From positions 9,751-30,758 of the forward strand of contig JAMYWO010000404.1 of the NCBI GenBank assembly GCA_024220525.1: a stretch of 21,008 nucleotides of DNA. The letters are read 5' to 3'. Every line of letters begins with the position of its first letter. Position 1 is the first letter of the stretch. Made by a program: the position numbers and the translations under genes. This document shows, piece by piece, positions 1 through 11,408 of the stretch. Source of the DNA: Cochliopodium minus (lineage: Eukaryota; Discosea; Himatismenida; Cochliopodiidae). The notes below the pieces were generated by a model. It was not told the DNA's origin. It did no database searches and was given only the letters and a program-made list of their open reading frames with translations.

Positions 1-109
1 ATAGCTTTCTTAATAATGTATGATTTATCAAAATTGAAATTGTATTTCAGATAATACATTAAAGTGATATTAATTGAAAAGAAAAGTTCAAATAAATAAA
101 TAATCCTAT
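1..109. other. 3' flank of the methyltransferase gene
   Basis: AT-rich sequence after the methyltransferase stop codon, probably its 3' UTR and spacer. A small inverted repeat (TAATGTAT at 14-21, ATACATTA at 54-61) is present. No coding segment is recognisable. Confidence 0.4.
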
Positions 110-1065
110 TTATTTCTTATTCTTTGTTATTTTATAGATCATGATGGTATCTGATTGATACACTTCATCTAATTCATTATCTGGAACTCTATTATAAATA
201 TAATTGGATTCCTCCAAAAGTTTGAAAAATTTTTTGTCCAATTCTGGCTTCCTTTCTTCATATACAAGATAAATCATCCCATCTTCTTCGAGATAATTAT
301 CAAAATCCTCAATTAAGAATTTATAGTCAGAACTGTAGCATTCACAAACGACATCAATAGCCAAAATATAGTCATATTTACCTTCAATATTCTTTTCTCC
401 CCAACCATGCTTTAGATTATAAAAAATATGAAAATTAAAAATAAAATAAAAAAAGAGAAAATACCGATTGTACAACTATGATTGTGAAAAATAAGTTTAG
501 ATGATACAATAAATGTAAAATGAATTAATTTAATTGAATTACCACAATCCACATTGTTTAATCTAACATTTTTTTTGGCCAAATCAACTATCTCATCAAT
601 TTTATCTGTCATAATCACCTTATTTCCGAATAATTTTGATACTGAAAAGTAAAATGTAAAGATTAAGGTTGATATTAAATAATTTTGGATAAATTACTTG
701 TTATTGAAGATATTCCTGTTCTATAAAAGTAATATTAGATTACAACATGCATTTCAAAGTATTTTACCCACATCCCAATTCTATTTCAAAAACAAAGATT
801 ATAATGTGAATATTAAGCATTTATTGTCAAATTTACCAAGTATCTTTTTTTTTTCGAATATTTTTGGTGATTGTTTTATTATATAGTATACAAAACTCAA
901 GGCAGAATCCCATACTGTTTTCCCCAATTCACCTTTTAATTTTAGAAAGTAATTTTTTGTTGTAAAAATAAAATTTCAATTGTTTTGATTAATCAAACCA
1001 TCAAATATTTGATTTATTTTGATTGTAATATCATCTGTAATCTCTATTTCTCTCATCAAGCTCAT
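110..1065 (-). CDS. METTL21-like (Methyltransf_16) protein methyltransferase, 7 exons
   Basis: Predicted SAM-dependent methyltransferase of 202 residues. Exons in transcript order: 1065-999, 932-837, 780-768, 720-698, 641-543, 475-465, 409-110; 609 nt in total, frame kept through all joins. The start is the first of two in-frame ATGs (M1, M4) and an in-frame TGA lies upstream. Visible motifs: G-K-T-V-W-D-S-A near residue 27 (family N-terminal signature); motif I LELGCGTG at 54-61, formed only after joining exons 2, 3 and 4; acidic D79 in VIMTDK; HGWGE at 104-108 rebuilt through the 11-nt exon; then YDYILAIDVV. In the family's (D/E)xx(Y/F) motif this protein has DVVC (122-125), so the aromatic residue is missing. 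METTL21-type enzymes usually methylate lysines in chaperones or elongation factors; the substrate here is unknown. An AATAAA (minus strand, 114-109) overlaps the stop codon. It is divergent to the USP9X-like gene. Confidence 0.88.
465..475 (-). other. 11-nt micro-exon (exon 6) of the methyltransferase gene
   Basis: Exon between introns 476-542 and 410-464. It contributes TTGTACAATCG; spliced, it reads D-C-V-V-Q-S-H-G-W-G-E, giving the hydrophobic strand expected before the W-G motif of Methyltransf_16 proteins. Skipping breaks the frame. Confidence 0.8.
768..780 (-). other. 13-nt micro-exon (exon 3) of the methyltransferase gene
   Basis: Exon between introns 781-836 and 721-767. It encodes the E-L-G-C-G part of SAM-binding motif I. 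The next exon (720-698) is only 23 nt and supplies the following T-G-I-S-S-I-T. Without either one, the cofactor site and the frame are lost. Confidence 0.87.
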
Positions 1066-1233
1066 TCTCACCCCTTTTTTTTTAAATTTTCTTCAATTCA
1101 CACTTATTTAAATAAAAAAATTGGGTTCAATTGTTAACAAAGTATTTCCTTTTTATTCAAAATACCTCAACATATATTTCTATCAACAATTCATGTAACC
1201 CAATTATCTTTAAATAGATTAATCAATTAGAAA
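1066..1233. promoter_or_regulatory. Divergent intergenic region, putative bidirectional promoter
   Basis: These 168 bp separate the start codons of the methyltransferase gene (leftward) and the USP9X-like gene (rightward). The region is AT-rich. The 9-mer AACCCAATT occurs once in each orientation: on the plus strand at 1197-1205, about 30 bp before the rightward ATG, and on the minus strand at 1127-1119, about 55 bp before the leftward ATG. Each copy contains CCAAT read toward the gene it precedes. No clear TATA box stands out from the general AT richness. The regulatory role is inferred from position and symmetry only. Confidence 0.5.
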
Positions 1234-4200
1234 ATGAGTAATCAACAAGAAATATCAAAGGAATTACAAAACATGACTGTGATACTCAAAATTATAGAAG
1301 GTTCCATTTTGGATGGTTTGATAATTTTTTTAATTATAAATTTTTGCTGTTATTTTTAATTTTCATTTTCAGAGGAAGATCCCAGCCAAAAAATGGAAAT
1401 ATTGCATCATAATTTGGAAGAATCATTGACATATGAACCATATAAATTGAATTTTTTCGTAAATAAATATCTGCCTGATATAATATCTGCCATACTAAGA
1501 AGAGAGTAAAAAAAAACAATTTTTTTCATTTACATGCTTTATATATCTCAAAAATATCTTAAAAACTCAAAATTATATTTCAAAAATATTTTAATCAAAA
1601 CCATTATCCCAATACAGAAAATCTGGACATTCCAAATTAAATCTTACCCTTCAAATAATAATGAAATACTCATTATCAATGCAAATCCCATGCAATGAGC
1701 TCATGAAAAGTTTGGTCAAGATATTCAATCCACAAAATGAATTTTACACAGAAAGATATAATGTCAAGGAGGGAATTGATGAGGAAGAGAAAAAGAAACA
1801 GAAATCAAAATTTGTATCAAAGGTTGCATGCTGGAGATATTCAATTAGTTTGTTGAAGAATGTGAATTTCTTTGCAGATAATAACGGATTCGAATATATA
1901 CATGAGAAAATACAAAATTATGAACAAAGAATATCTATCGATTGTGCCATTGCATTCGCCGATATAATCATTAATGTAAATTTCTTTTTTAAATATCAAA
2001 TTAAATGTCAAATCTTTTTAAATACACCCGAAATTTTATTAGATGAAACACTTCTTTAAAGATGAGACTTATGAAGAATATGCAAAAAATTTTATTGAAG
2101 ATTCTTTCAAGTATGTGGAGACTTTGAAGGAAGCAGAGTTGAGATTGATCAATTTGAACTATCTCAGCGAGTTTGTAAACAAGGTTGGGCAGATTTTCTT
2201 GAGGCTCACAACTGGGTTCATGGGAAGTTTTTATAATTTCAGATTGAATTTATATCATAAGTGTTTGACCACCAACCTACTTACTGTAAGACTTTACGGA
2301 CTGAACGAGTTGAAGAGTATTCTTTCTGACATCACATTTAGCTCTCATCAAAAGCAATTCATATCTTTGACAAGTGAGGAAGCATGCAACTGGCTCTTTA
2401 AAAACAAAATAGTGGAATATTTGTACGGGGATCAAATTCACTTGGAGTTGATTAGCAGGTCTGGATTCATTCCTTTTTTCTTGATTCAAGACAAGAAATT
2501 GAGCAAGGAACACATCGATCTTATTTGGAATGCTTCAAGAAGGGAGGGAGTGAATGATGCAATCCAAATTGAAGTTTACAAGACTATCGCTGATCTTCCA
2601 CTCAACCTTGACGAAGAGAACACCGAATATATCTTCCAAAAAATATGCAATGTTCCTCTTGAAAAATACGACATCACTTTTGTACAAATGTTGGAGAGGT
2701 TCACTAAAAATGCGATAAAAGGGTTCGAAAACAGAAACAAAAAGATCAATTACATCAAGATTGACATTGATATGTCTGATGAGGAGACAGAAGAGTTTAC
2801 AATCAAGAAGATGAAGCACTGGTTTGGACTTGAAGTATTTTGGAATTTGTTGCAAGAAGATACGAATGTGCAAAGTGTAGAAGTTTCAAACTTTGCTTTC
2901 AAAGCTCTCATTGATATCCTCCACGAGTCAAGCGATTTCAACGCTGGTTCTCAAAAGCTTATTTACCTTTGCAAGGCTATTGAAAACATCAAAGTAGGAA
3001 AGTCTATCGAAAATTCCATCAATCTCATCGAGACCATCTTCAATAGAAAGAATCCTCTTCCCAACACTCCTTCTCAAGATGATGAATTGCCAGCAAGCAC
3101 AGCTGCAGTGATAGAAATGTTCGAACAAGATTTTGGTTTGATAAAACTTGTCACAGAAGATTTGATTCGTTTTCATAATCTTGTAAAGTCCAAAGTTTCC
3201 GAAAACCAAGATGTGGAGAAGTTAGTGTTTGCGAGAGTCAGTTACAGGAACAATCTTCTTTGCAGACTCAACTTTTTGAAGTTTCTCACATCCTATTCCA
3301 AAGTAATCATGTCCAAAGAAGTGGTGGAGTTGATATGGAACACTATTTTTGAGAACAACAACCTTGTTCTTGAAAAATTTGACATTGCTATCTTGATCAA
3401 GTGGTTTCAAGATATTTTCAACTTAATTTCCAGGGAGCCTTCTTTTTCTGAAGAGACATTGGTACATCTATTTTCTGAGAAGATATTCAAGGGAGACATT
3501 TCTAATCTTAGCTTTGATTTGTTCGAAATTGCAAAGTTCATTTTCATTAACATCAACCACAGCCAAAAGAAGATCAAAAATCTCATGGGTGGTCGTATTT
3601 TGGTGCTCTCTTTCGATTTTTTTGGATTGGATCAAATTTGGAAATGTATTTTCTCTTGCAACAATCAAAGTGTAGTGGAGTCTGCCATGGGAATCGTTTT
3701 ATCAGCACAAAGGAGAGTTGGCATCACATTGGTACAACAACTTTTGGAGTATAGAAAGAAATTCATTGAGACATGCGTTTCTTACATTCAAAACGAAAAC
3801 GTGGAGATTGTCGAAAGGGCTATCACTTTGTTGAAAAAATTGATTGCTTCGTATTATGAGATCGTCCCAAAGAAGATCAAAAAGATCACCTTTCGTGTGA
3901 GATTCACAAACAAAAATGAATTGACCCTTTCTATGTTTCCTTTTGATACTGTTGGGAAGTTGAAAAAAGAGATTGCAGAACAGACAAAAGCAAATCCTCT
4001 CTTTTTGAGATTGATCAAAGACGCCAAAGAAATGAAACCAAGTTCCTCTTGCATTTCTTTGTATGCTGTTGAAGAAGGAAGTATCATCCATTGTGTCACC
4101 TCTTCCTCGATGAACGAGAACAAAATGGTCTTGAAACCAAAGATTGGAGGTGTAAAAATTGTGGAAGAGGCAAGGTTGGAAAGTCAAGGGAACCACTCTC

Positions 4201-7200
4201 TCAATCCTTCTTTCATCGCTTCTTCTTATTTTGATCTCATTTTCAGGCTTTTGGATTTCAATCCCAAGATATCTAGCACTGCTTGGGAAGTCATCGTCCA
4301 GCTTCCAAAAATTGAAAAGAGAAAGGATCAGATCAGATTATTTTACCAACAAAGTTTCGAATGGGATGAATTGATCAACTCTCGTTCTATTTACAGTCTC
4401 TACTACTCCCTTTTGATTGTTGACTCTGTCTGTAATGAACGTGAAGGAGAAGAAAACAATCGTGTTTTGACGGAGGCCGCCAAAAATTGGAGACAAATGT
4501 TCAGCCAGAAGGGTGGAGTGAATCACTTGTCGAAGATCTTTGTTAACGGGAATTTCTTTGATCTTGAAAACAGAGAAAAGAAAGTGGAATGTGTTTACTT
4601 GATCCTCAACATCTTGTATCCATTTTTCTTTGATGAGAAATCTTTATCTAAAGATTTAGAAAACTACATCCAGCCTCAACTTTTGATTTCAAAGCTCATG
4701 GAAATAACCAGGGAAACATCTCTCATCGCCACAAAGAATAACACAAGTAACATTGAAAAAATAATCCAAGCTTCTCTTTCTTTACTCAGTGCTGCTTCAT
4801 CGAACTCTCATCTTTTGGGTATCATCTTATCTTATCCTAACATTGAGAACTGGCTCTATTCAACTTTAGTTTCTCCTAATGTAGAGAAAGTAAGAAAGAT
4901 AAATGTGAAATTGATCAAGCATCTTTCTTTGAACTCTGAAGCAAGAAACATCTTGTTCCAAAAACTTGTTGCTATTTTGAACAACGACCACAAGGAGAAT
5001 TCTAACGAATATTTTGAGCTGATCAATCATTTGTTGGAGGAAATTTCAAAAGAGAATATCCTTACTTACCAACATTCCATACAACTTTTGGAGATGATTT
5101 CAAAAAAGATTTTGGAAAGGCCTGTGATTGAGAGATCCTACTCCAAAGACATTGATTTCATTTTGGTTGGTCTTATCAACTTTGCTTCTACTCTTTGTAA
5201 ATACAGCCCGGAGGTTAGATCGGAATCAAGAAAGAATGGCCTTGTTCAACACATTCTTAGAGACTGTTTGTTTGACATTGCCAATATTGAAAACAATGGG
5301 CCATTTGCTCCTCCAAAATGCAAGAGTTCCAGGTCTAGAGTTGCTGCTTTCAAGTTGTTGTTGGAATTGTCCAAAGATCAATCTAATTTCCAGATCATTT
5401 GCAATACTTTGGCTGAAGATCACAAAGATGGACACAAAAACACTCTTTGGCATTACTCTACCGAAAACTACGAGAAAGATACTTCAGGATATGTCGGACT
5501 CTTGAATTTGGGAGCAACTTGTTACATCAACAGTTTAACACAACAACTTTTCATGGTACCAGAGTTACGTCATGCAATTTTGTCTGAGTGTAAAGTGAAT
5601 GAGAACATGGGAGATTACAAAAAGAGCAGATTGTATCAGTTTCAACTCCAATTTGCGAATCTCCAATGTTCTGAAAAAAAGTTTTACGATACAAGAAACT
5701 TTTGTAACGCTTTCGGAATCGTGACAGGTGAACAACAAGATGTAGATGAGTGGATGGGAAATTTGTTTGACAAATTGGAAGAGGAGTTGAAATTTAGCCA
5801 CAAAGAAAAGTTATTTCAGGATCTTTTCAGAATAAAGTTAATTTACCAAGTTATCTCGAACGATTGCGAGCACATTTCTGAAAGAGAGGAGGTTTGCTTT
5901 TCTTTGGGTCTCGAAATTCAAGGCAAGAAGAATTTGGGAGAGTCTTTGAAGAATTTCATTCAAGGAGACAATTTGGTGGGAGATAACAAGTATCAGTGTG
6001 CTCAGTGTAACAACAAAGTTGATGCAATCAGAAGATGTTGCCTCTCGGAATTGCCAGACAATCTCATTGTTCACATGAAAAGGTTCTCATTCGATTTCGA
6101 GACTTTTTTGAGAAATAAAGTCAACTCCTTCTACGAAATTTGGCATGAATTGGACTTGGAACCTTATACCAAACAAGGGTTGGCAAGGTTGGAAGGAAAA
6201 CCTATCGAAAACGAAAAGCCTCACGAGTACTTTCAATACAAACTCGTTGGGATCTTGGTTCACACTGGATCGGCTCAGATGGGACATTATTACTCCTTTG
6301 CAAAAGAAAGAATTCCTACTTATGTGAAAGATTGCAGATGGATCTCTTTCAACGACAGCTCTGTTGAAGTTTATAACCCGGAGAGAATTGTGAACGATTG
6401 TGGTGGTGGTCCTGACTTTATGAACAACGAAAAACAGTTCAGTGCTTATTTGTTGTTCTATGAAAGAGTTGGTCTTCAACACAACGAGGATCTCTTGAAA
6501 GATGTAAAGTCGTTTGTACCAAAGGACTTGTTGGAAGAGATTTGGATGGACAACACAAAGTTTTTGCACGATAAAAACAAGTTTGATCTTGATTACATCA
6601 ACTTTGTTTGGGATCAAGTTTTGTTATACAAAGATCAAGAGAGTTTCTACAACACCAATTATGATGCTTCTTATGATTCAGCGCATCCTCTCGCCAAATC
6701 ATTCGAACTAGGATTTAGATTCGTTGTGGAAACACTTGCACACTTCAAAGAGAAATCTTTCATTCCAAAATACTTCAAAGATCTCAAGGAGATTCTCTCC
6801 AAATACGTTCCATCTTGTAATTGGTTGTTATCTTTTTTGGATCAAAACACCATCATGTTGAAAACGATCCTCTTTTCTTGTCCTATCGAGTCATTCAGAG
6901 AAGAGTTTGTCGATCTCATTTTGCATGCATCTAATATCATTTCTCCCAACCAAAGATCATCGTATCTCCTCAAGAACAAGGAAGAAAACATGGAAATTGA
7001 AAACTCTCCGCGCACAAAGAGAAGCCCCAACTCCTTCAACCGCTTCTCGACAGACAAAGAGAAATACGACAAGAACTGCTCCATCCTCAAGCTGATCGAC
7101 ACCTCCTTCTATCTGGTGAGCATTTCAAGGGATCATTGGAAATTCTTTGGTGAACTTTTCAGATTGATCTATGGATTGTGCAAATTGGGGTATGCCGAGA

Positions 7201-10200
7201 AGAAATACATTGTCGATCAAAGATACATCGTCTACTTGTTGGATTGGTATCTTGGTGATGAATCTCCTTTGGATGATCATTCCTCCAAAAGACCGAAGAT
7301 GATCGAGGGAGAAAGAACTCCCAACCTCAAGTTCCTTTTCTTCTTCTTGATCGATATCTTGTCCACTGTGTCCCTCAACCAAGATCCTTTGCAACTTACT
7401 GAGCAGGAGGTAGATTTCTTCACCAATCATACTTTTCTCGATTTTTTCTTCAGCGATTGTCAAGATCAACAGGTAAAATTTAATTATTTTTTTTTTTCAT
7501 CTTTATCTTGCATCTTTTATCTTTTAAATTAAATTTCATCATATTTGTTTTTTTATTTTATCTTTTTTTTTTAAAATTCAAATTCATCATTTATTTTTTC
7601 ATTATATTTTTTCATTATTATTTTTTTCATTATATTTTATTTTACTTTATCTTTTTTTTTTGAATCATTTCATCAATTTCATTTTTTCTTTTTATTTGAA
7701 TTATTCTCTATTTAAATTTTTATTTCAACGACAGTGCATCTCTCAATTTGCTTCGAAACTCTGCACCAACAACAGCAAGAACACAAAACACATTCTCGAC
7801 GTGGCCTTCAACATCTTCGCCAAAGTGAACGATCATTCAAAGTCGAACAACATTTTGGAGTTTCTGAAATCGATGATCTTGATTCAAGATCAAAACACAG
7901 AAGATAGGGTCAACTACATCATCTCCAACTTTTTCGAGAAGCTCAGCTCTCGTTCTCACATAAATGGCCACACTTTGCTTTGTGTCAGTTTCATTTACAA
8001 CATCTCGGAGCATCCTCAGGTTGCCAGCTTTTTGCTCAAGAACGTTGAGTTGTGGGTCAAGCCTTATCTTTATGCGCACTCAAGGTAAAATAATTTAAAA
8101 TAAAACAATAAATCGAATTTTAAAATAAATAAAAATATAAATAAAATTAAAATAAAATGATAAAAAATTAAAAATAAAAATTGTATTTATTAAATAATAA
8201 AATGTGTTCTAATTTTTTTTTTTATTATTTAATTATAAATGTTTTAATTTTTTTAAAAAAATCACTTTAGCTGGAAGGTGAGAACCACCATTGAGAAGAT
8301 CATCTACAAACTCTTTCCCAAATTCCCTCCTCTTCAAGATTCCACAATCTTGAAAGACAAAGACCGTCCAGAAAAGTTTCAGTTATTTCACATTGAAAGT
8401 GAGAATGAAGTAAAGGTAAAAATTTTTTTTATTTTTTTTATTTTTTTATTTTTCAATTTTATTTTATTTTTATTTTTATTAATTCATTTTTTTCATTTTT
8501 TTCAATTTTATTATTTTATTTTTGTTTTTTATTTTATTTTTTTCATTTTTTTCATTTTTTTCATTTTTTTCATTTTTTATTTTTTTATTTTTTTATTTTA
8601 AAGATTCCTGAAGAGATGAGAACGTTGTACTATTCTCTTATCCAATATCTATTCGAAGAAGGCAAAAATCATGGTGTTGGAGTTTCTGACAAAGAAGACA
8701 AGCTTCCTGACGATGTTTTCTTGGACGAATGGAAACTTGTTTCACTCTTTCGTGTATTGAGATGGTAAAAAATAAATAATTTTTTAAAATATCTTTTTAA
8801 TTTTTTTTTTTTATTTATTAAATATATTTTTTATTTTTTATTTATTAATTTTAATTTTTTTGTTTTTTATCTTTTCTATTTCTGTTTATTTTTATTCTAT
8901 TATTTTTTTATTTTTTCAACTCTAAATTTTAAATTTTTTATGTTTTATTTTCATTTTTATTTTTTGTTTTTTGTTTTTAACTTTTTTTTTTTCATTCATT
9001 TGTTTTAAATCTTTTATCTGATCAAAAAAAGGTGTTTGAGAGAAAACCAAGACATGAACTTCTTCGCGGAGATTTACGGAAGCGAGATGTGCGACTTCTT
9101 CATCAACTGCATCGACAACCCCAACAACAGATTCGAGCAAGACCTCAACAAACAAGAGTTCTTCCACCTCTGGCTCATCTTGTGCAAGTTCGCGCCAGAA
9201 AACAAAAAGTTCATCTTTGAAGATAAGAATGTGATCGACAGAATCATCCACACCTTCATTTCTTTGAAGGAGTCGGAGAGATACATCAACTATAACAGAT
9301 ATTCCTTGTATGTTTATTATTCTTTCAAGTTGGAGTTGTTGGGTAACTCTTCTTTCTACAAGGCTTTCTTCGAAACTAATTCCTTTAACTGGTAAAAAAA
9401 ATATTTTTTTATTATTTCGTTTGTTATTTCTTAAATTTTTATTTTTTCATTTTTCATTTTTCATTTTTCATTTTTATTTTTTACATTTTATTTTTTATTT
9501 TTTATACATTTTATTTATTTTTATTTTTTTATTTTTTTATTTTTTATACATTTTATTTATTTTTATTTTTATTTTTTTATTTTTTATACATTTTATTTAT
9601 TTTTTATTTTTTTTTAGGTCTATCAACTTTTTGTGGATGAACAATAACGGAAACTATCCAGAAGCAGGTAAAGTTATCAAAACAATATCTTCTCAATTCG
9701 CAAAAGTTCAGCAATACAGAAAGTAAAAATTTTTTTATTTTTCATTTTTTATTATTTTTTATTTATTTTTTATTTATTTTTTATTTATCTTTATTTATTT
9801 TTTATTCATTTTAATTTTTTTTAAAAGGGAGAGACTCTTATACTTCAAAGAATCTTTCCGTCTCGAAAAAATGAAATTCACAACCAACAATGTCGCTACG
9901 ATGGTCGATGGAATCTCATTGTTTATGCAAACTAACGAAGATGCAAAGGATTTTATTGAATATGGACTGTTGGTAAAAAATTTTTCTTTTTTGATTTTTT
10001 TTTTAAATTTTATTTTATTTTTTTCTTTTTTAGGATTATTTTTCGGAGTATCTTTTGATAGTTCAAAGTGATTTCCTCAAAAACACTCGTCCTTTTGAGC
10101 AAGGTATCTTTTCATTTTTTTTTAATTTATTTCGTTTATTAATTTATTAATTTATTATGATTTTATCTTTTGTATTTGTTTGTTATTATTTATTATTTAT

Positions 10201-11358
10201 TTTTGTTTATTTATTTATTATTTTTTTATTTCATCTTTTTTATCTATTTTGAATTTTGTTCATTATTTTTTCGTTTAATTTTTTTTTTTTAAAAAAAGGT
10301 TTAAAAATCTTCACAATGTGCGTCAACAACATCCAAGAGAGAAAATCCAACCTCAACAAATGGGACAACAAAATCGAGGCAGTTACCTCCACCCTCAACT
10401 ACCTCAGCACCTACCCCGAGTTCTCCATGGAACTCACCACCTCCTGCTACACCTTTCTCGAAGTTATCTCCTCCGTTGACTTTGAGTGTGTCTCGCAGAT
10501 TGTCGATTTTTTCTTGGAAGAGCACCGTTCTTTGTTTGTTAAGAAGGTTTCTTCTTCTAACATTGCTTCTATTATTGCTACTCAAGATTTTAATAGAATT
10601 GAAACTTTGGGTAAAAATTATTATTATTTTTAATTTTATTTCAATTATGAATTTTTATTAATTTAATTTTTTAGGTTTCTTTAAATTGTTTTTTAATTAT
10701 TTGTTTTATTTTTATTTTTATTTTTATTTTCATTTTATTTTATTTTTTTTTAGGTTTGTATAATTGTCTCCAAAAATTATGTTACATAGCAAACAAGATC
10801 TTCGATAAGCAACAAAGAGAGCTCAACAACACTCTCCATCTCATCCTCTTCATCTTCATGGGCCTCCCCATCACCAAATTCCAAGCCACACTCGAAGCCA
10901 TAATGTCCGTAGCTCGAAACATTTCCAAAAAAATCAACTTTGACAACAATGAGATTTACGAAACCTTTTTTTCTAAAGTTTTTGTCGACATGGTTTTCCA
11001 ACAAAAACTTTTAATGGAAAATTTTTATTTGTTTTTGTTGGAGGCTTTCCCAAAGATCACTTTTGATTCTCCTCAAAAACTCTCCGCCTTTCAAAACACT
11101 TTGAATTCGATTTACAAGAATTTGTTGGGTGATTTGACTAACAAAGAACTCAGTAAGAATGATTTGGAGAGGTTGTTGGTCGTTCTTAGACTCGTCAGAA
11201 TCTCTTTGGGGAATACTACAATGAAGAACTCTTTTGTGGAAGAGAATGGGGAGAATGGTTCTTTGTTTGAGATTGTTTCTTCTTTGAATGATCACAAGGA
11301 GAGCGAGATTTCTCAAAGCATAATATCTTTGACAAACGAAATAAATGAAATAATATAA
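1234..11358 (+). CDS. USP9X: USP9X/fat-facets-type ubiquitin-specific protease, 13 exons
   Basis: Giant deubiquitinase of 2751 residues, near the usual length of USP9X. Exons: 1234-1315, 1373-1505, 1618-1975, 2043-7472, 7735-8084, 8271-8415, 8604-8764, 9032-9391, 9618-9722, 9828-9972, 10034-10103, 10299-10610, 10754-11358; total 8256 nt in frame. An in-frame TAG sits two codons before the ATG. Residues 1 to about 1340 look helical and repeat-like, with a ubiquitin-like segment near 800-880 (KKITFRVRF start). The USP domain runs about 1340-1700: Cys box NLGATCYINS with Cys1351, finger pair CAQC, His box MGHYYSF with His1606, then F-N-D with Asn1628/Asp1629. EPYT..G.A.LEG matches USP9X rather than USP24 or USP34. 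The C-terminal thousand residues are helical. Expected role: cytosolic removal of ubiquitin from substrates. Family call is firm; exact orthology is inferred. An alternative donor at 1301 would shorten exon 1 by 15 nt in frame. Confidence 0.93.
8485..8579 (+). repeat. Intronic 9-nt microsatellite CATTTTTTT
   Basis: Intron 6 of the USP9X-like gene (8416-8603) holds two blocks of a 9-nt repeat, CATTTTTTT. The C positions fall at 8485, 8494 and 8503, and again at 8544, 8553, 8562 and 8571, an exact period of 9. The rest of the intron is T with scattered A. This looks like slippage expansion of the T-rich tract; no function can be read from it. Confidence 0.8.
9448..9475 (+). repeat. Intronic 7-nt microsatellite CATTTTT x4
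   Basis: In intron 8 of the USP9X-like gene, C residues at 9448, 9455, 9462 and 9469 give four copies of CATTTTT at an exact period of 7. It is shorter in period than the 9-nt repeat of intron 6 but has the same CA plus T-run design. Confidence 0.8.
9493..9612 (+). repeat. Intronic tandem repeat, three units of 40-42 nt
   Basis: Intron 8 of the USP9X-like gene (9392-9617) contains three near-identical units centred on TATACATTTTATTTATTTTT. The single C of each unit lies at 9507, 9549 and 9589, giving spacings of 42 and 40. The units run almost to the 3' splice site and account for about half of the intron. Confidence 0.85.
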
Positions 11359-11408
11359 AAATTGAAAAGATATAACATTAAATATATAAAATATATAAAA
11401 TTTTTTTT
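11359..11408. other. Convergent intergenic gap, 50 bp
   Basis: The stop codons of the rightward USP9X-like gene and the leftward RRM-SURP gene are only 50 bp apart. The gap is almost pure A/T and ends in a run of T on the plus strand. There is no room for two separate 3' UTRs, so the mature transcripts probably overlap antisense. ATTAAA-like hexamers exist but cannot be told apart from background composition. Confidence 0.75.

Noticed and set aside
8278-8601. Plus-strand reading frame running into F/I-rich hydrophobic sequence, like membrane segments
   Set aside because: It is exon 6 of the USP gene read into a T-rich intron; the F/I run is translated intron.
10673-10684. Earlier 3' splice site (TTTTTTAG|GTTTCT) before the last USP exon
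   Set aside because: It runs into a TAA after two codons; the site at 10753 keeps a 605-nt open exon in frame.
7473-10753. T-runs as transcription terminators
   Set aside because: They are polypyrimidine-rich introns flanked by GT and AG, and the coding frame continues on both sides.
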